A stretch of DNA of 64,000 nt from Nostoc sp. NIES-4103 (GTDB lineage Bacteria; Cyanobacteriota; Cyanobacteriia; Cyanobacteriales; Nostocaceae). A model generated the notes under the pieces. That model was not told where the DNA came from, did not search any database, and saw only the letters and a list, made by a program, of their open reading frames with translations. The DNA lies in the NCBI RefSeq assembly GCF_002368335.1, contig NZ_AP018288.1, positions 7,556,389-7,620,388 of the forward strand, in the 5' to 3' direction. Made by a program: the position numbers and the translations under genes. This document shows, piece after piece, positions 52,906-63,167 of this stretch (within the stretch, counting starts at the first letter, position 1; the number at the start of each line of letters is the position of its first letter).

Positions 52906-54165
52906 CTAACTCACTTTATATTTATGAACAATCTCCTCAAAAAGTGAGACGTACCGATTCGCTTGAATTTCTAAAGAAAATTTTTGTTCTGCCTTCTCAC
53001 GAGAACGATAGGATAACTTCTCGTACCTTTCTTGATTTTGGAGTACCCAAGCAATTCCTTGAGCCAGGTCTTCAGTTTTGAAAGGTTGGGCTAAATAACC
53101 ATTTATCTCATGCTCAATCATATCCGATGTACCACCAATATTGAAGGCAACACAGGGTGTAGCACAGGCGATCGCTTCCATCACTGTGTTCGCCAGATTT
53201 TCTTCAATAGAAGGTAAAACAAATACATCTGCTGCTGAATAAACCAAAGCTAAAGAGATATCATCATTACATATGCCTAAGTAGTGAGCCTTAAAGCCAA
53301 AATCAGGAGGATTTTCAGGCTGAGATGCTCCTAAAATAGCTACTTCTAACCTATCTTTCCAACCGGATTTACTGAGACTTTCCAATGCTTGTTTTAATAA
53401 ATGAAATCCTTTGCGTGGGACACTAGTCGCATGTAACGCTCCAAATAAAATTAGTTGTTTATCTTGAGGTAAATTCAGCAGTTCTTGTGCGATACGTTTA
53501 TTGATAGGTCTATATTTTTGAGTATCAATTCCATTGGGAATCACTTCAATTTGCAAATTTTTAAACAAAGAACTAGCTCGGGCGCAATTGGCTAACCAAG
53601 TACTCGGTGAAACAATTGTTAGATTAAAATTTGTCAACGCTTGAGCTTTGCGTTGCCATGTCCAGCTGGATAAGTCCCAATTTTTATTACTACCTAGTTG
53701 GGGACAGCCACCACAAGATTTTAAATACCCTTCGCAATCCCCACTGTAATGACACCCTCCGGTAAATGGCCACATATCATGCAATGTCCAAACCAAAGGG
53801 CGTTTCAGCTTGGTAATTGTTTCTATCTGCATAAATCCAGCATTAATCCAGTGCAGATTAATGATATCTGGATTAATTTGATTCACTTTAGGAACAATTG
53901 TATCTGGTAACCACTGAAGAGAATATGGAGTTTTACTTCGCTGACGATAAAATTTTAATGGCAAAGTCTCAACCGTCTTTTTTGCTCGTGCTATGCCTTG
54001 AAACAGTGCTATTTTTGGTGCAAATACTGCTTTATCGTTACTAGATTTTTCATGCACCAGCATGTGTGACGTGACACCAATATACTGTAATCCTTGATGT
54101 AAACGATACGCAGCACGAGCTGCACCGCCTTGAATGTCAGAACTATTAATCAGTAAAACCTGCAT
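52906..54165 (-). CDS. Family 4 glycosyltransferase
   Basis: 419 residues, GT-B fold. The N-terminal domain starts MQVLLINSSDIQGGAARAAYRL, and the linker has LVWTLHDMWPFTGGCHYSGDC with a Cys-rich segment (SCGGCPQLG), seen in cyanobacterial family 4 enzymes. The C-terminal nucleotide-sugar site is PSIEENLANTVMEAIACATPCVAFNIGG with the paired Glu motif. It probably adds a sugar during surface polysaccharide assembly. It lies beside, and opposite to, the polysaccharide cluster. Confidence 0.88.
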   Translation of the reverse strand: MQVLLINSSDIQGGAARAAYRLHQGLQYIGVTSHMLVHEKSSNDKAVFAPKIALFQGIARAKKTVETLPLKFYRQRSKTPYSLQWLPDTIVPKVNQINPDIINLHWINAGFMQIETITKLKRPLVWTLHDMWPFTGGCHYSGDCEGYLKSCGGCPQLGSNKNWDLSSWTWQRKAQALTNFNLTIVSPSTWLANCARASSLFKNLQIEVIPNGIDTQKYRPINKRIAQELLNLPQDKQLILFGALHATSVPRKGFHLLKQALESLSKSGWKDRLEVAILGASQPENPPDFGFKAHYLGICNDDISLALVYSAADVFVLPSIEENLANTVMEAIACATPCVAFNIGGTSDMIEHEINGYLAQPFKTEDLAQGIAWVLQNQERYEKLSYRSREKAEQKFSLEIQANRYVSLFEEIVHKYKVS

Positions 54166-54349
54166 TATAATTTATACTTAATTTATGAATAATTGCATTT
54201 GAAAAAAAACAAAACTTTAACCAGCTATAAACTGTGATTTTTTTGCCGTACAAATAAATTACATCTGGATTAATTTTAGTGATTTCATCAAGGAGAGGAT
54301 GATATATCATATCCACTTAAGCCACTAAAAAATTTCAGTTGCTTTCCAA

Positions 54350-55303
54350 TTAATTTTCGCTTGCCAAACTTTTTGATAGTCTAGTTGGAATATTCTTAAG
54401 TTTTTTGATTTTCCTTTTGATACGTAATTTTAAATTAGGATCATATAATGTATTTTGTGTAAAATGATCAGCTACGTCATCACGAATCATAAATGGTGGA
54501 TGATTTAATGGAAAATCAACTGCTTCGACAGGTAAGTTAGCAAATGGATTTTCTGTTAATGTGTGTGTCGCTTCTAAACCAAACCCAATATTAGAAATCA
54601 AATTTGTATTTGAGAGAATGCTGATTCCATTTTGAACCCAACTAGCAAATGTCCATCGCACAGCCCAAGAGTCTAATCGATTTTCATAGGTCTTCTGAAA
54701 ATAATTAGTCCAAAACTTTACTGCACCCGGATCTTTCAAAATATCTTTCAGATAACCACTATCCTTAACTTCTGCCCACAACTTCATGTGAATATCGTAA
54801 TGCTGCCACGCTCTTCTCCAGGTTGCCCAGCCCCAGCAATGGTTGTAGCGAGAAAAATAATAGCTGTACTTTGTTCTTTTTCTACCTAACTGGACATTTT
54901 GTCCAGAAATTGAGATGACTCGGCTATCATTCCTATATTTTTCAAGTAATTCTTCACAAAATGGAAAAAATGTAGGATGAGGTAAGCAGTCATCCTCAAG
55001 AATTATGGCTTCCTCTACTTGCTCAAAAACCCAATCTAAACCACTGGAAACTCGTTTATTACAGCCTAAATTCACTTCAGAGTAGTTAGTCAAGACTTCG
55101 CAATTCCAGTCAACTCGCTGAATAATTTCACGAGTAGCTTCACACTTTTCTGCTTCGCCAGGACGATCAGTGCGTGGGCCATCCCCTATAACCAAAAGTT
55201 TTGGCGGTTTCGCTTTGCGAATTGCTTCAAATACCTTTTCTGTGGTATTTGGGCGTTTGAAGATAATAAAAACTACTGGCGTTTTTAGTTGTTGATTAAT
55301 CAT
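54350..55303 (-). CDS. Glycosyltransferase, GT-A fold
   Basis: 317 residues: TPVVFIIFKRPNTTEKVFEAIRKAKPPKLLVIGDGPR, then the metal-binding EAIILEDDCLPHPTFFPF and the acceptor-side RYNHCWGWATWRRAWQHYDIH. A degenerate copy of its first 45 residues lies at 60534-60686. It probably acts in the polysaccharide pathway of this region. The frame is intact. Confidence 0.86.
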   Translation of the reverse strand: MINQQLKTPVVFIIFKRPNTTEKVFEAIRKAKPPKLLVIGDGPRTDRPGEAEKCEATREIIQRVDWNCEVLTNYSEVNLGCNKRVSSGLDWVFEQVEEAIILEDDCLPHPTFFPFCEELLEKYRNDSRVISISGQNVQLGRKRTKYSYYFSRYNHCWGWATWRRAWQHYDIHMKLWAEVKDSGYLKDILKDPGAVKFWTNYFQKTYENRLDSWAVRWTFASWVQNGISILSNTNLISNIGFGLEATHTLTENPFANLPVEAVDFPLNHPPFMIRDDVADHFTQNTLYDPNLKLRIKRKIKKLKNIPTRLSKSLASEN

Positions 55304-55380
55304 GTGTTTTGGAACTGGTTAGAAATAGCAAAAGGTTAGCAAGAATATTTTTCGATGATCTCAAGCTACGATCAACAGTA

Positions 55381-55620
55381 TTAATTAAACGCACTGCCTC
55401 CTCTATCCATTACCCCGACAGTATTTTTCGGTAAAGTAGACATTATTTTTGAACCAAATTTATAATCATGATCATGTCCAAAGTTTATGAAATTATCTGG
55501 TAGGCTTCCACTTGTCAGATTCAAGGAACTGAAAAGTTTAACTTGGTGATGACCTAGCACCCATAACAACTTACTAGTTAGAGTAATAATTGTTGAGTCA
55601 AGCGGACAAATTGCGTACTT
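55381..55620 (-). pseudogene. Remnant of an IS4-type DDE transposase
   Basis: A minus-strand open stretch with no proper start reads DSTIITLTSKLLWVLGHHQV (first catalytic Asp at 55597-55599), then KLFSSLNLTSGSLPDNFINFGHDHDYKF and KNTVGVMDRG (second catalytic Asp), before running into TAA. These are the first two conserved blocks of IS4-type transposases; the Glu block and both IS ends are missing. Confidence 0.78.
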
Positions 55621-56804
55621 TATCAGTCATATATGAGTATACTTAACAACTAATAACTCCAGATAAATAGCAAACTCTTCAATAAAATGTTGAGGCTATG
55701 ACTGAAGTCCTACATGAGCATACGCTACTATATTTGAGACGCAAAAGTCGCTTTTATCCAGACACATCATCAACTTTGTATGCTGTTGATGTGAATTCCT
55801 AAGTCTTTGAACTGCCTTAACGCTTGTTGTACAACTCTTGAAGTCCAGGTTGCAGCTTGTAAAAGCTGATTCATGATTGTTACTATTAGGTTTGTGTGCT
55901 TTTCGGTATTATCCCTTAATTTTTTTTAAAAATCAAATCTAGTTTTTATAGATTTGATGTTCGTTCCTAGAATAACAGTGAGCAAGCAACAGTGCCTAGT
56001 AAGGCTTGAATCTCAGTCTAGATTAGACTGAAGTAACCTGTATATGTGTAATGGTAAGGCTTATAAGCTTCATAAAGCGCAAAAATTTTAGCTGTATTTG
56101 CTCTATTTGATTGATTGTCCAAGACAAGAAAACAATCATCAATCTTTCAGAGGCATCAGAGTCAATTTCTATGCTTGAGAGTAACCACTAATACAGGCTG
56201 TTTGTCAGACAGTTTTGTCAACAGTAGTATTGACTACATTTACTTATATCTGGTATATTTATCAAAGTCGTATTTATAAATGCCAAAATAATAACGCTCC
56301 AAATTAAATGTATCATGTTTGATTTAGGAGTTAGGCTTTGATGGTCTTGATGATCTCAGTCTCTCCTGCCTAACCTTATGGTTGTTTGTAGTATATCTAC
56401 AAATAGATGAGGTTAATCAACGGAATACTTGTCTCTAAAAATACGTTGTTTACATACTAATTGCCTGTACGAACCATTGAATATCATCTTGATCACTATT
56501 TGTTTCACAACCTGTAGTACTATGTTTTATTGTTGCTTGTAGTGATTGTGTGAGTTTACCTATTTGGTATCTTGAATTCAAGGCTTAGGATAGACCTGTC
56601 TGTTTATGGTCATAGATATGACATATGAAGCATTTAGTTCTAATGTTGATACTTTTCCTCAGTTTGTACTAAATTTGGATAATTACTTGCCCACAGTACT
56701 CACATCCAAATCAGGCTGCATCATTTTCGTTTGTAGCAGCTTAATTTATGGAGTCCTCTAGAAAAGTAAGCTGACCATCGATAAAAGCAATATCTGCAAT
56801 AACT
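55621..56804. other. Long non-coding region before the polysaccharide cluster, with two inverted repeats
   Basis: About 1.2 kb without a supported gene. ATCAAATCTA (55932-55941) pairs with 55949-55958 and is followed by TTTTT on the minus strand, so it looks like a minus-strand terminator with no gene to serve. TCAGTCTA/TAGACTGA (56013-56031) is an operator-like palindrome. Two opposing 34-codon frames at 55698-55874 are not convincing. Confidence 0.45.
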
Positions 56805-59012
56805 ATGGAATCTAAACAAAATTTGGAAGAGGTAGATTTTCAGTCATACCTACTTGTTGTGCAACGACGCTGGCTGGCAGCGGTAAGTGTTTTTGGAGTT
56901 GTTGTTGCGCTCGCATCATTGCAAGCATTTTCTTCGAAACCTTCATACGAGGCACAAGGAAGTTTATTGGTTAAGACGAACCGTAGCACATCACTAACTG
57001 GTCTAGGCGAATCCATAGGACGAATAGAGTCTTTGACTAATACAAACAATCCCCTAGAAACTCAAGCAAAAATAGTTGAATCTGTTCCAGTTATTCAGGA
57101 AACTATCAGAACACTTAATTTAAAAGATGATGAAGGGCAATTACTGACTATTCCAAATTTTACTGCAAAACTTAAGACAAAGAATTATAAAGGAACTGAA
57201 GTATTAGATATTTACTATAAAGATGAAGATCCATATTTGGCTGCCAAAGTTGTCAACCAGATGATGGAAGTTTATATCAAAAACAACATAGAGGCAAATC
57301 GGGCTGAAGCAGTCTCTGCTCGTAAGTTTATCATGAAAGAGCTTCCTGCTACTGAGCTATCTGTAAGAGCCGCTGAGTCAACTCTTCGTAAATTTAAAGA
57401 GGAAAACAAAATAATTAATTTGGAATCAGAAGCAGGTTTAGCAGTTGAAAGAATTTCTAATTTAGAACAGCAACTTGCTCAGGCTCAAGCTGAATACGCT
57501 AATGTTACTGCTAAGTCACAAAAATTGCAAAATCAGGGTAGTATTGACTCACCCCAATCTGTGACTTTTGCTTCCTTGAGCCAAATACCCGGAATTCAGC
57601 AAGTGCTTACTCAGCTTCAAGAAGCACAAAACCAATTGACAATTGAGCAAACTCGTTTGCAACCTGGTCATCCTACTATAATTAATTTGGAAGAAAAAAT
57701 AGCTGCCCTTAACAGCTTGCTAGAAGAGCGTATCAAGCAAGTTGTGGGCAGCAATCAGCAAATTCCTCTGGAGAATGTACAGAATTTACAAAATTTGCAG
57801 ATTGGTGAACTGCGTCAGAACTTGATACAAAATTTTGCTACTACCGAAGCAGAACGTGTTGGTTTATCTCAACAAATTGCGACACTATCAAGTAAATTGT
57901 CTTCTTATAAACAAAGAGTAAATGTTTTACCTAGACTGGAACAGATCCAGCGGCAGTTGGAACGCAAGCTGAAAGCGTCTCAAACAACCTATGAGGCACT
58001 TTTGACGAGATTGCAAGAAGTCCAAGTAGCAGAGAACCAAAACATTGGTAATGCTCGTATTATTTCTCCTGCTTTAGTACCAGATGAACCAACTGGGCCT
58101 CGTAAAGCCTTAATTATTGCAGGTGGTGGAGTTCTTGGTATACTACTTGGCATCATGGCCGCCTTTACCTTGGATTTAATTGACCGCTCGTTGAAAACTG
58201 TAAAAGAAGCAAGGGAATTGTTCCAATATACCTTGCTAGGTGTGATACCTTTAGTCGGTGGTAATGGTAAAAAAAGTTATTATTTGCCAGGGGCAGACCA
58301 GCAAATTCCTAGAGTAATTGGCAGAGACATTCCTCATTTCCCTGTTGGTGATGCATATCAAATACTACAAGCTAACTTGAAGTTCTTGAGTTCGGACAAA
58401 AAGCTAAAAGCGATCGTAGTTAGCAGCTGTGTCTCTAAAGAAGGCAAGTCTGAGGTAGCTGCAAATTTAGCTGTAGCAATGGCTCAGTTAGGACATCGGG
58501 TATTGTTAGTCGATGCCGATATGCGCCGTCCAGTCCAGCATCATATCTGGGGAATGACAAACGCAGTGGGTCTATCAAATGTAATAGTTGACCAATCTCC
58601 TATGCGTGTAGCTATACAGGAAGTAATGCCCTATCTCTATGTTCTTCCTTCTGGAGTTGTACCACCTAACTCAGTAGCGTTGCTAGATTCACAAAGGATG
58701 GCTACATTAGTCACCACCTTTACAGAAGAATACGATTTCGTAATTTTTGATACACCTCCTCTCTCAGGGATGGCAGATGCTGCTGTTTTAAGCAAGTTAG
58801 CTGATGGCATCATGTTGGTGGTTCGTCCTGGGGTGATCAATTATGCCAGTGCCAATGCTGCTAAAGAGTTTCTTAAACAGTCAGGTCAACAAGTCTTAGG
58901 CATGGTCATTAACGGTGTGAATATTAAAAGTGAGCCTGACAGCTACTTCTACTATTCCAGAGATTCTGCCGAATCTGGTTATACACCACAAAAGTCTGCC
59001 ATTACTAAATAA
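56805..59012 (+). CDS. Wzc-like tyrosine autokinase and chain-length regulator
   Basis: 735 residues. A Wzz-type domain with helices at about 25-45 and 435-457 encloses a periplasmic coiled-coil part (about 185-420, with LEQQLAQAQAEYANV). The cytoplasmic BY-kinase domain has Walker A SKEGKSEVAANLA (about 545-557), A' LLVDADMRRP (about 565-574) and Walker B FVIFDTPP (about 643-650). The tail contains a small Tyr group (SYFYYS, SGYTPQ). It controls polymerisation and export of surface polysaccharide through its phosphorylation cycle. It is the first gene of the cluster. Confidence 0.92.
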   Translation: MESKQNLEEVDFQSYLLVVQRRWLAAVSVFGVVVALASLQAFSSKPSYEAQGSLLVKTNRSTSLTGLGESIGRIESLTNTNNPLETQAKIVESVPVIQETIRTLNLKDDEGQLLTIPNFTAKLKTKNYKGTEVLDIYYKDEDPYLAAKVVNQMMEVYIKNNIEANRAEAVSARKFIMKELPATELSVRAAESTLRKFKEENKIINLESEAGLAVERISNLEQQLAQAQAEYANVTAKSQKLQNQGSIDSPQSVTFASLSQIPGIQQVLTQLQEAQNQLTIEQTRLQPGHPTIINLEEKIAALNSLLEERIKQVVGSNQQIPLENVQNLQNLQIGELRQNLIQNFATTEAERVGLSQQIATLSSKLSSYKQRVNVLPRLEQIQRQLERKLKASQTTYEALLTRLQEVQVAENQNIGNARIISPALVPDEPTGPRKALIIAGGGVLGILLGIMAAFTLDLIDRSLKTVKEARELFQYTLLGVIPLVGGNGKKSYYLPGADQQIPRVIGRDIPHFPVGDAYQILQANLKFLSSDKKLKAIVVSSCVSKEGKSEVAANLAVAMAQLGHRVLLVDADMRRPVQHHIWGMTNAVGLSNVIVDQSPMRVAIQEVMPYLYVLPSGVVPPNSVALLDSQRMATLVTTFTEEYDFVIFDTPPLSGMADAAVLSKLADGIMLVVRPGVINYASANAAKEFLKQSGQQVLGMVINGVNIKSEPDSYFYYSRDSAESGYTPQKSAITK

Positions 59013-59129
59013 AATTAAATATTCAAGGGTTACATGCAATGGCGGTGTCTGATGAACAGGCTCCGCTTAATAACTGTGTACTTGAAGTAACAGCCTCTTG
59101 AGCAAGAAAACTACAACAATTAGAGTTTG

Positions 59130-60455
59130 ATGCTACATAAATTCAAAATTCCGAAGTTGTCACTTATAAAATCTCGCTCTGGGCTGCGTGAAATTATCAA
59201 AAATACGGGTTGGCTGTTTTTAGACCGTGTTCTTCGTATGGGTGCTGGCTTGGTAGTGGGTGTTTGGATTGCCCGCTACCTAGGAGTACAGCAGTATGGT
59301 CTTTTTAACTACGCTACCGCCTTTGTAGGATTGTTTAGCCCGGTTGCCAGTTTGGGATTAGACAGTCTGGTAATCCGCCATCTGGTTCATGATTCATCAG
59401 CTAAGGAAGAAATTTTAGGAACAACTTTTTGCTTAAAATTGATAGGTTCAATATTAGCTTTACTTTTAGCATTTGGTGGTATCTTTTTATCAAATAATAA
59501 TGATTCTCTAACGGTATGGTTAGTCATTATCTTAGCAGCACCAGGAGTATTTCTAGCTTTTGATACTATTGATCTTTGGTTTCAATCACAAGTTAAGTCT
59601 AAGTACACTGTAATTGCTAAAAATATGGCATTTTTAGCAATTACCCTAGTCAAGGTAACTTTGATAAATATCAGCGCTCCATTGCTAGCTTTTGCTTGTG
59701 CAACATCAGCAGAGGTTGTTTTAGGTGCAGTAGGTTTGGCGATCGCCTACAGAGTTAATAAATTTTCAGTGAGGTCGTGGCGTTGGAGTTTTTCCGTTGC
59801 TAAGTCTTTAATGAGTGAGAGCTGGCCTCTAATTTTTTCTGGTTTTGCTATCGCAATTTATGTGAAAATTGACCAAATAATGCTCGGTGAAATGGTTGGT
59901 CAAGAAGCAGTAGGGATTTATGCTGCGGCTGCGCGTATTTCTGAAGTTTGGTATTTTCTTCCGACAATCATTGTCTCTTCGTCAGCTCCTGCAATTTATG
60001 CAGCTAAAAGAGAAGCTGATGAAACTCTTTACTATGGACGACTCACAAAATTGCTTCGTTTTCTAGCACTTGTTTCTGTTACAATCGCATTCCCAATGAC
60101 ATTTTTATCAGGAACAATTATTAACCTACTGTTTGGTAATGGCTATGCAGAAGCAGGAACTGTCTTAGCAATTCATATTTGGGCTTCATTGTTTGTATTT
60201 ATAGGAGTAGCAGTATCACCATGGTTTGTAGCAGAAGGCTTGACACATCTTGCTATGTATAGAGCTATTCTTGGGGGAATTACCAATGTGGTGTTAAATT
60301 TATTTTTGATTCCTACTTACTCTGGAACAGGTGCTGCGATCGCCACAGTAATTTCTTATGCAGTTGGTTCATTTTTAGCTAATGCTACTCATCCAAAAAC
60401 CAGAAAATTATTTATAGTTCAACTTAAATGCTTTTTATTTTTTGATAATATTTGA
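59130..60455 (+). CDS. Wzx-type polysaccharide flippase
   Basis: 441 residues with about 12-14 membrane helices. The start NTGWLFLDRVLRMGAGLVVGVWIARYLGVQQYGLFNYATAFVGLF is the MATE-like flippase signature (polysaccharide synthesis family). It turns lipid-linked repeat units across the inner membrane. A TTG directly before the ATG is an alternative start. It follows the Wzc-like gene by 117 bases. Confidence 0.9.
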   Translation: MLHKFKIPKLSLIKSRSGLREIIKNTGWLFLDRVLRMGAGLVVGVWIARYLGVQQYGLFNYATAFVGLFSPVASLGLDSLVIRHLVHDSSAKEEILGTTFCLKLIGSILALLLAFGGIFLSNNNDSLTVWLVIILAAPGVFLAFDTIDLWFQSQVKSKYTVIAKNMAFLAITLVKVTLINISAPLLAFACATSAEVVLGAVGLAIAYRVNKFSVRSWRWSFSVAKSLMSESWPLIFSGFAIAIYVKIDQIMLGEMVGQEAVGIYAAAARISEVWYFLPTIIVSSSAPAIYAAKREADETLYYGRLTKLLRFLALVSVTIAFPMTFLSGTIINLLFGNGYAEAGTVLAIHIWASLFVFIGVAVSPWFVAEGLTHLAMYRAILGGITNVVLNLFLIPTYSGTGAAIATVISYAVGSFLANATHPKTRKLFIVQLKCFLFFDNI

Positions 60456-60533
60456 AACACTGTTTTATATATTAAAATTAGCTACTTTTAAGATTATTCA
60501 GGTAATTCATTCATAATCTAACTTACTATAACA

Positions 60534-60760
60534 ATGGAAACTCCACTAGTTTTTATAATCTTCAAGCGCCCACAATCAACAGAAAAGGTATTTGAACCCA
60601 TTCGCCAAGCAAAACCCTCAAAGCTTTTTGTAATTGCAGATGCTTCAATAAGCGACCGATCAGATAAGGTTTCAGTAAGATTATGAAATATGCTGGTCTT
60701 CATAAGGAAATCACAAAAGCTATTCAAGAATTTTCTACATTAGTTATTAAGGATAAATAA
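60534..60760 (+). pseudogene. Remnant of a glycosyltransferase gene
   Basis: A 50-codon frame from ATG (60534-60686) reads METPLVFIIFKRPQSTEKVF then EPIRQAKPSKLFVIADASISDR, a clear copy of the first 45 residues of the enzyme at 54350-55303. It breaks off before the metal-binding block. An overlapping frame (60683-60760) reads like the end of a protein (KYAGLHKEITKAIQEFSTLV). It is best explained as a gene with an internal deletion. Confidence 0.8.
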
Positions 60761-60807
60761 GAATTACATTAATTTCATTAACTATAGATTTGGAGATTAG
60801 TATCAAC

Positions 60808-62097
60808 TTGAAAAATTCATTGTTAATGCATATAATAAAAAATTTAGAAGTAGTAACTGTAATATTACTACTTGTCATGTCTGAGCCAATTACGATTTTA
60901 TCATCATCTATCATACAAAATATTATCAGCACAATATACTACTTATTTTTAATAATCATAATTCTAGGACAACGAAAAAAGTATTTTTATGTTGCTACAC
61001 GAGATATCTATTTACTAATTTTAGTTGGGCTAGCTGTTGGTTCGTGTTTTTGGTCTGCGAATCTATCAAGTACTGTATATAAATCTAGGTTTTTACTGCG
61101 TACTTCTCTTTTAGCAGTGTATTTAGCTATGCAGTATACTGTTGGAGAGCAAATGCGCTTGCTTTCTTGGGCAACTGGTATACGAGTAATTCTGAGTTGG
61201 ATAACATGTTCTTTATTGCCATCATATTGTATTGGGGCGGATTCTTCAGGAAATGTACTGTGGACAGGTATTGCAGGCCATAAGCAAATATTTGGTCGTC
61301 AAATGGCTTTTACTGCTTCACTTTTTTTGATTAGTTTTTTTGCAAAAGTAAATAATAAGTTTATTAATGTATTATTTTTAATTCTTTCTTTATCTCTTTT
61401 ACTAATCTCTAGAAGTAAAACAGGGTTAGTAGTTTTTGTTTTTGCTTTATTTCTTTTAAGTTTGAAGAAATTCTTTCAACAAAAAGATCAAAAATATAAA
61501 CCATTTATTTTCTTCATTTTATTAGTAATTTTTTCTATAGTTACAACTTACGTTGCTATTAATTTTGAGTTTATAGTAGTTGATTTATTAGGAAAAGATG
61601 TTGAGTTGAACGGTCGTCTTCCCTTGTGGAACGCAGCAATAACAAAAGGATTAGAACAACCTTGGTTAGGCTATGGGTATCGAGGTTTTTGGAATTCTGA
61701 TGTCTCTGATTATGTATATGATAATAGCTGGTCAACTAACAAAGACGAAGAGACAAGAATGAAAGGTGCATTTCATGCTCATAATGGCTTGATAGATCTA
61801 TTTTTGGAGTTGGGATTGATAGGCGTTGGAACATTTATGATAAATTCATTTTTCTTGATAATCAGAATTATAAATTTGCTTCCTTACTTTCAAGCTACAG
61901 AGCATTTTTGGATGTTCATATTTATGGGAATTTTCTTTATTTCTAATATCAGTGAAGCGCATATAATTCTGTCAGGAGAGAGTATGCTTTGGATAGTGTA
62001 TGTATCAACCGCACTTTCGTCTGCTCTTCAGGAAAGGAAGATGAAAAGTGAGCTTTACTTCAAAGCTTCGCCAGAAAGTTTAAATTCTAAGTGGTAA
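60808..62097 (+). CDS. O-antigen ligase/polymerase-type membrane protein (Wzy-like)
   Basis: About 429 residues with 10-12 membrane helices. The large loop near residues 270-320 holds LNGRLPLWNAAITKGLEQPWLGYGYRGFW and HAHNGLIDLFLELGLIG, the typical WaaL/Wzy_C pattern. It joins repeat units into polymer. The start is uncertain: TTG at 60808 follows GGAG by 12 bases; TTG at 60790 and ATG at 60826 are alternatives. AT-rich. Confidence 0.82.
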   Translation: MKNSLLMHIIKNLEVVTVILLLVMSEPITILSSSIIQNIISTIYYLFLIIIILGQRKKYFYVATRDIYLLILVGLAVGSCFWSANLSSTVYKSRFLLRTSLLAVYLAMQYTVGEQMRLLSWATGIRVILSWITCSLLPSYCIGADSSGNVLWTGIAGHKQIFGRQMAFTASLFLISFFAKVNNKFINVLFLILSLSLLLISRSKTGLVVFVFALFLLSLKKFFQQKDQKYKPFIFFILLVIFSIVTTYVAINFEFIVVDLLGKDVELNGRLPLWNAAITKGLEQPWLGYGYRGFWNSDVSDYVYDNSWSTNKDEETRMKGAFHAHNGLIDLFLELGLIGVGTFMINSFFLIIRIINLLPYFQATEHFWMFIFMGIFFISNISEAHIILSGESMLWIVYVSTALSSALQERKMKSELYFKASPESLNSKW

Positions 62098-62203
62098 ATA
62101 TTGTTGTATCTAGATTTAAAATAACTGAGACTTGAACAGATTTAGCAAGATATTGAAAGCATCGTAAATTGGGTAAAAATAGTTATTTCATAAATAGGTA
62201 ATA

Positions 62204-62971
62204 ATGCAAAAACCGCGATATAAATTCCTTGGAGTTCAAGTAGACGCATTTTCTATTTACGAACTTAATTCATTGATTGGAGAATCTATTGACCTCAATC
62301 AAAAATGGATAATTGCCAATCACAACCTACACAGCCTTTATATTTACCATCACGACACTAAAATGCGTGCTTTCTATGCTCAGGCAGACTATTCACATAT
62401 TGATGGTATGCCATTGGTGTTGATTGGTAAGTTGCTAGGTTTTCCACTAAAGCGAGAACAGCGAGTGACTTATGCTGATTGGGTATGGCCTTTGATGGCT
62501 GAAGCCGCTGAGAAAGGCTGGCGTGTTTTTTATTTAGGATCTAAGCCAGGAGTTGCAGAACGAGGAGCTAGGATTTTACAACAGAAGTTCACAGGCCTAC
62601 AAATTGCTACCGCTCACGGCTACATCGACATACGTCAGGAAAGCCAAGAAAACCTTGCTACTTTGGCAGCAATTAAAGCCTACCAACCCCATGTACTTAT
62701 GGTCGGTATGGGTATGCCACGTCAAGAGTACTGGATATTAGACAACCTACAACATATACATACAAATGCTATTTTGACTAGTGGAGCGTGTATGGATTAT
62801 GTGGCCGGAGCAGTTTCAACTCCACCTCGCTGGATGGGAAAGTTAGGTTTAGAGTGGTTTTATCGCTTGTGGAGTGAGCCAAAAAGACTTTGGAAACGTT
62901 ACTTGCTAGAACCATGGTTCGTCGCAAGGTTATTCTTGAGGGAAATTTTTCATAAGCAACACCATAAATAA
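62204..62971 (+). CDS. WecG/TagA/CpsF family glycosyltransferase
   Basis: 255 residues. Family motifs: DYSHIDGMPLVLIGKLLG, RVFYLGSKPGVAERGARIL, HVLMVGMGMPRQEYWILDN and SGACMDYVAGAVSTPPRWMGKLGLEWFYRLWSEPKRLWKRYL. These enzymes transfer N-acetylmannosamine-type sugars to lipid carriers. It is the fourth intact cluster gene. Confidence 0.92.
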   Translation: MQKPRYKFLGVQVDAFSIYELNSLIGESIDLNQKWIIANHNLHSLYIYHHDTKMRAFYAQADYSHIDGMPLVLIGKLLGFPLKREQRVTYADWVWPLMAEAAEKGWRVFYLGSKPGVAERGARILQQKFTGLQIATAHGYIDIRQESQENLATLAAIKAYQPHVLMVGMGMPRQEYWILDNLQHIHTNAILTSGACMDYVAGAVSTPPRWMGKLGLEWFYRLWSEPKRLWKRYLLEPWFVARLFLREIFHKQHHK

Positions 62972-63167
62972 AGTTCAGTAGAATTATTAACTAATAGGGG
63001 TAATGGATTACATGAACAGTGCCATACTGGCAATTGTAGTGTGTCGTATAGACATCGTTGAAATGGGTAATAAAAAACAAATTGTTAGTTACTATTGACG
63101 GCTTTCGCTTGATTTTTTCTTAGTCTAGGCTGGAGATTACTGTCATAAGATAAAGTTTATTGTATGA

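Noticed and set aside
55698..55874. Two opposing 34-codon frames (55698-55802 + and 55770-55874 -)
   Set aside because: Both look mildly protein-like but overlap each other in part, lack ribosome sites and match nothing I know.
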